Below, piece after piece: positions 16,961-19,643 of a stretch of DNA of 19,643 nucleotides (position 1 is the first letter of the stretch; each line of letters opens with the position of its first letter). Source of the stretch: Streptomyces sp. NRRL S-350. GTDB taxonomy: Bacteria; Actinomycetota; Actinomycetes; Streptomycetales; Streptomycetaceae. Both the position numbers and the translations under genes were made by a program. Under the pieces are notes generated by a model. That model did not search any database, was not told the DNA's origin, and worked only from the letters and a program-made list of their open reading frames with translations. The stretch lies in NCBI RefSeq assembly GCF_000719705.1, contig NZ_JOHO01000085.1, positions 1 through 19,643 of the forward strand, read 5' to 3'.

Positions 16961-17446
16961 TCAGCCCTCGCCGTGGGCCGCGTCGAACTCCTCGCGGGCG
17001 GCCATCATCAGCCCCGCACGATGCTCCGTCCACCGGCCGACCGGCGCCAGCAGCTCGGCCAGCTCGCGACCGAGCGGCAGCAGGTCGTAGACCACCCGCG
17101 GCGGCGTCTCCGGGAAGACCGTACGGAGCACCAGGCCGCTGCGCTCCAGGTTGCGCAGGGACTGGGTGAGCATCTTGCGACTGACCCCGCCGACCCCGCG
17201 CTGGAGTTCGGAGAAGCGCTGCGGCCCGCACGTGAGGAGGCCCATCAGGATCAGCATCGACCACTTGTCGGCGAGCTCGGCGAACACCTCGCGACTGGGG
17301 CAGAGCCGGGCGAACACGCTGTACTCCTGCTCGTCCCGCTCGTGGTCGCCCGGCTCGCAGCCGACCCGCTCGCAGCCGGCCCGCTCGCGACCGTCCCCCT
17401 CCGGGCACTGTCCGGTCCCGGCCAGGGGCACTTCCTCCGTCGTCAT
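16961..17446 (-). CDS. HxlR-family winged-helix regulator
   Basis: 161 residues from ATG 17446. The HxlR domain runs from ~residue 48: LCPSREVFAELADKWSMLILMGLL, then RFSELQRGVGGVSRKMLTQSLRNLERSGLVLRTVFPETPPRVVYDLLPLG. Cys49 sits where redox-sensing members (YodB, HypR) keep their reactive Cys. The 43-residue extension before it is hydrophilic with Cys14, 25 and 30 and a 5-residue repeat. The start is uncertain: the ATG has GGAGG only 1 nt away, while GTG 17317 has AGGAG at 6 nt and would give a 118-residue protein of normal family length. Divergent from a flavodoxin-like reductase, with repeated sites between, so probably its repressor (inference). Confidence 0.9.
   Translation of the reverse strand: MTTEEVPLAGTGQCPEGDGRERAGCERVGCEPGDHERDEQEYSVFARLCPSREVFAELADKWSMLILMGLLTCGPQRFSELQRGVGGVSRKMLTQSLRNLERSGLVLRTVFPETPPRVVYDLLPLGRELAELLAPVGRWTEHRAGLMMAAREEFDAAHGEG
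17350..17394 (-). repeat. Three 15-nt repeats in the 5' part of the HxlR gene
   Basis: CCGGCTCGCAGCCGA, CCCGCTCGCAGCCGG and CCCGCTCGCGACCGT follow each other at 17350, 17365 and 17380. They encode a degenerate five-residue unit containing Cys25 and Cys30 if the upstream ATG is used. Confidence 0.75.
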
Positions 17447-17463
17447 GCCTCCAGGGTATCGCT

Positions 17464-17520
17464 ACGGTCTCCAATCCACCCTTGGTAACCAATGGAGACC
17501 TGGTCTATATTGGAGACCGT
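17464..17520. promoter_or_regulatory. Divergent promoter region with three GGAGACC repeats, candidate HxlR operator
   Basis: ACGGTCTCCAAT (17464-17475) and ATTGGAGACCGT (17509-17520) are exact 12-bp inverted copies. A third copy, AATGGAGACC, lies between them (17491-17500), beside the palindrome TTGGTAACCAA (17482-17492). A plausible promoter for the reductase, TTGGTA (17482) - 18 nt - TATATT (17506-17511), runs through the repeats, so binding would affect its transcription. Confidence 0.65.
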
Positions 17521-17597
17521 TCGACGGGCCGGCGCCGCCATGGTGCGCCCCGCCTCGTCCCGTCCTCCCACGCCCGCCCCGCCCCCTGGAGTGCCGC

Positions 17598-18203
17598 ATG
17601 ACCGCCATCCGCCCCACCATCGCCCTCGCCTACCACTCCGGCTACGGCCACACCGCCGTCCTCGCCGAAGCCGTCGCCCGGGGCGCCGCCGCCGCAGGTG
17701 CCGAGGTCGTCACGATCGCCGTCGACACCATCACCGAAGAGCAGTGGGCCCAGCTCGACGCCGCCGACGCGATCGTCTTCGGCTCCCCCACCTACATGGG
17801 CACCGCCTCCGGCGCCTTCCACGTCTTCGCCGAGGCCACCAGCAAGCGCTGGTACACCGACGCCTGGAAGGACAAGCTCGCCGCCGGCTTCACCAACTCC
17901 GCCTCCAAGAGCGGCGACAAGGCCGGCACCCTCGGCTTCTTCCAGACCCTCGCCGCCCAGCACGGCATGACCTGGGTCAACCTCGGCCTCAAGCCCGGCT
18001 GGAACGCCACCACCGGCTCCGAGAACGACCTCAACCGCCTCGGCTTCTCCAACGGCGCCGCCGCCTCCACCCCGGCCGACAGCGGCGTCGAAGGCGTCCA
18101 CAAGGCCGACATCGCGACCGCCGAACACCTCGGCGCCCACGTCACCCGGCACACCGGCATCGTGCTGGCCGGCCGCGCCCACCTGGCCGCCGCAGCCGCC
18201 TGA
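17598..18203 (+). CDS. Flavodoxin-like NAD(P)H quinone reductase / FMN reductase (WrbA-like)
   Basis: A 201-residue cytoplasmic flavoprotein. The N-terminal FMN-phosphate loop is ALAYHSGYGHTAVLAEAVARGA (~9-30), then the flavin-contacting VFGSPTYMGTASGAFHVFAEATSKRW and the KLAAGFTNSASKSGDKAGTLGFFQTLAAQHGM strand-loop typical of WrbA/NQO-like proteins. Such enzymes reduce quinones by two electrons and protect against quinone or oxidative stress. ATG 17598 has TGGAG 6 nt upstream. It is divergent from the HxlR regulator, an arrangement known for quinone-responsive HxlR regulators in Bacillus (YodB-type). Codons are strongly C-ending. The natural substrate cannot be read from sequence. Confidence 0.9.
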   Translation: MTAIRPTIALAYHSGYGHTAVLAEAVARGAAAAGAEVVTIAVDTITEEQWAQLDAADAIVFGSPTYMGTASGAFHVFAEATSKRWYTDAWKDKLAAGFTNSASKSGDKAGTLGFFQTLAAQHGMTWVNLGLKPGWNATTGSENDLNRLGFSNGAAASTPADSGVEGVHKADIATAEHLGAHVTRHTGIVLAGRAHLAAAAA

Positions 18204-18248
18204 GCCTCCTCGGCGCCCAGGCCGCCCTGCGCCCGGACCCCACCGCGG

Positions 18249-19583
18249 TCACGCCGCCGGATCCGCCCCCAACACGGGCGCCCGGCGGCGTCCGCCGTCC
18301 ACCGCGCCGAGCTCGGCAGCCGACGTCTCCGGCAACAACCACAGACACCCCAGGGCCACCACGCCCAGCCCCGCCAAGTACCAGCCCACCGGCTGCGCCG
18401 TCCCGTACGCCTCCGTCAACCGCGTCGCCACCAGCGGCGTCGTCGCACCACCGACCACACCGCCCAGGTTGTACGTCAACGCGGCGCCCGTGTAGCGCAC
18501 CCGAGTCGGGAACAGCTCCGGCAGGAACGCCGCCAACGGCCCGAACATGCAGCCCAGGGCCGCCATCGCCCCCGCCAACGCGACGAACATCCACACCCCG
18601 CGCACCGTCTCCAGCAGCGGGAACAACACCAGCGACCAGCCGGCGGCAAGACCCGTCGCCCACCGCAGCACCCGCCGCCGCCCCCACCGGTCACTGCGCG
18701 AGGCGCTCCACCACACCGTCCCCGCCATCCCCACCGCACCCACCAGCAGCATCGCCAGCACCAGCGTGCTCGCCACACCCAACCCGGACGTCGCGTACGC
18801 CAGCGCGTACGTCGTGGTCAGGTAGAACAACGCGTACCCGACGGTGATCGCCCCGCCGCCCGCCAACACCGGACGCCAGTGCCCGCGCAACACCTCCGAC
18901 ACCGGCAACCGCACCCGGCGCCCCTCCGCCCGGAACAGCGGAGACTCCTCGATCCGCAACCGCACGAACAGCCCGACCACCACCAGCACGAACGAGGCCA
19001 GGAACGGCACCCGCCAACCCCACGCCCGGAACGCCGCCTCGTCCAAGCCGAGTTGCAGCGCCAAGAACACCCCGTTCGCCAACACGAACCCGCACGTCGG
19101 CCCCAACTGCAGGAACCCCCCGTAGCGCCCCCGCCGCCCAGCCGGCGCGTTCTCCGCGATCAGCAGCGCCGCCCCACCCCACTCCCCGCCCAGACCGACG
19201 CCCTGGCACACCCGCAACGCCACCAACACCACCGGCGCCCACCAGCCCCACGCCGCGAACCCCGGCAACAAACCCACCGCCGCCGTCGCCAACCCCATCA
19301 GCAGCAACGACACCACCAGCGTCGCCTTCCGACCCACCCGGTCCCCGAAATGCCCGAACACCACCGCCCCCAACGGCCGGGCCAGGAACGCCACCGCGTA
19401 CACCGAGAACGCCGCCAACAACGCCCCCACCGCGCCCAGTCCGGGAAAGAACACCGCCCCGAAGACGAGCGCGGCCGCCGTCCCGTAAATGAAGAAGTCG
19501 TAGAACTCGATCGCCGTCCCGATCAGCGCCGCAGCCGCCGCCCGCCGCAACTGCCCCGCCCGCCAAGCATCCTCCGCATCCAT
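18249..19583 (-). CDS. MFS transporter, metabolite:H+ symporter (MHS) type
   Basis: A 444-residue inner-membrane transporter with about 12 hydrophobic segments. The start of helix 1 (GTAIEFYDFFIYGTAAALVF) and the loop 2-3 motif GHFGDRVGRK (~77-86) are typical of MHS proteins such as ProP, KgtP and ShiA, which import organic acids or zwitterions with protons. RVCQGVGLGGEWGGAALL (helix 4-5) and FPTRVRYTGAAL (late loop) also fit. ATG 19583 is chosen with GAGGG 7 nt upstream, because an earlier in-frame ATG at 19616 adds only a Gly-rich stretch. Codons are mainly G-ending (GCG, GTG, GGG) with frequent TTG for Leu, unlike the C-ending neighbours. Substrate unknown. Convergent with the reductase, 45 nt between. 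Confidence 0.93.
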   Translation of the reverse strand: MDAEDAWRAGQLRRAAAAALIGTAIEFYDFFIYGTAAALVFGAVFFPGLGAVGALLAAFSVYAVAFLARPLGAVVFGHFGDRVGRKATLVVSLLLMGLATAAVGLLPGFAAWGWWAPVVLVALRVCQGVGLGGEWGGAALLIAENAPAGRRGRYGGFLQLGPTCGFVLANGVFLALQLGLDEAAFRAWGWRVPFLASFVLVVVGLFVRLRIEESPLFRAEGRRVRLPVSEVLRGHWRPVLAGGGAITVGYALFYLTTTYALAYATSGLGVASTLVLAMLLVGAVGMAGTVWWSASRSDRWGRRRVLRWATGLAAGWSLVLFPLLETVRGVWMFVALAGAMAALGCMFGPLAAFLPELFPTRVRYTGAALTYNLGGVVGGATTPLVATRLTEAYGTAQPVGWYLAGLGVVALGCLWLLPETSAAELGAVDGGRRRAPVLGADPAA

Positions 19584-19643
19584 ACCGCCACCCTCGACGC
19601 CCCGCCCCCACCCCACCAGCCCCCACCCGAGTGACCCGGGCGC

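Noticed and set aside
17505..18182. A Gly/Val-rich minus-strand frame opposite the flavodoxin-like gene, resembling a PE-PGRS-like protein
   Set aside because: The composition comes from C-ending codons on the plus strand read backwards; the plus frame has a clear flavoprotein signature.

Overview
This is high-GC actinomycete chromosome, almost certainly Streptomycetaceae (Streptomyces or Kitasatospora type). The evidence is the codon use, the frequent GTG starts, the conserved glmU-prs-rplY(ctc)-pth order, and a tam/tamR pair like the one described in Streptomyces coelicolor. Most of the window is core or near-core genome. I see no prophage, insertion sequence, CRISPR array or biosynthetic cluster, and no clearly new multi-gene system. 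The interest lies in regulatory DNA and in two odd response regulators.

Layout. 1-600: a SUKH-3 (toxin-immunity superfamily) protein whose reading frame runs off the left edge. 685-1974 (-): a histidine kinase with no adjacent response regulator. 2213-5017 (+): PEP carboxylase (ppc), closed by a 14-bp hairpin shared with a convergent small secreted or membrane protein (5096-5419, -). 5556-9754 (-): a housekeeping block read as glmU, prs, rplY/ctc, pth, preceded by tRNA-Gln, with strong hairpins after prs and after rplY. 10261-12059 (+): an acyl-CoA desaturase overlapping a TetR regulator by ATGA, with a 31-bp palindrome in the promoter region. 12089-13489: trans-aconitate methyltransferase (tam) divergent from its MarR regulator (tamR), with two operator-like sites 42 bp apart between them. 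13508-16629 (-): galE flanked by two LuxR-type response regulators. One has an 89-residue low-complexity insertion inside its receiver domain; the other lacks the phosphoacceptor Asp. 16794-16866 (-): tRNA-Thr with a perfect 13-bp terminator. 16961-18203: an HxlR regulator divergent from a flavodoxin-like quinone reductase, with a three-copy repeat in the shared promoter region. 18249-19583 (-): an MHS-type MFS transporter with codon use unlike its neighbours.

How the parts fit. Several loci concern central carbon metabolism: ppc refills oxaloacetate, tam/tamR responds to aconitate and citrate accumulation, and galE supplies UDP-sugars. glmU and prs feed cell-wall and nucleotide synthesis; rplY and pth serve translation. 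The desaturase/TetR, tam/tamR and HxlR/reductase pairs each look like a self-contained sensor-effector unit with its operator in the promoter region. Regulator-operator pairings are inferred from position and symmetry, except tamR-tam, which rests on the characterised S. coelicolor system.
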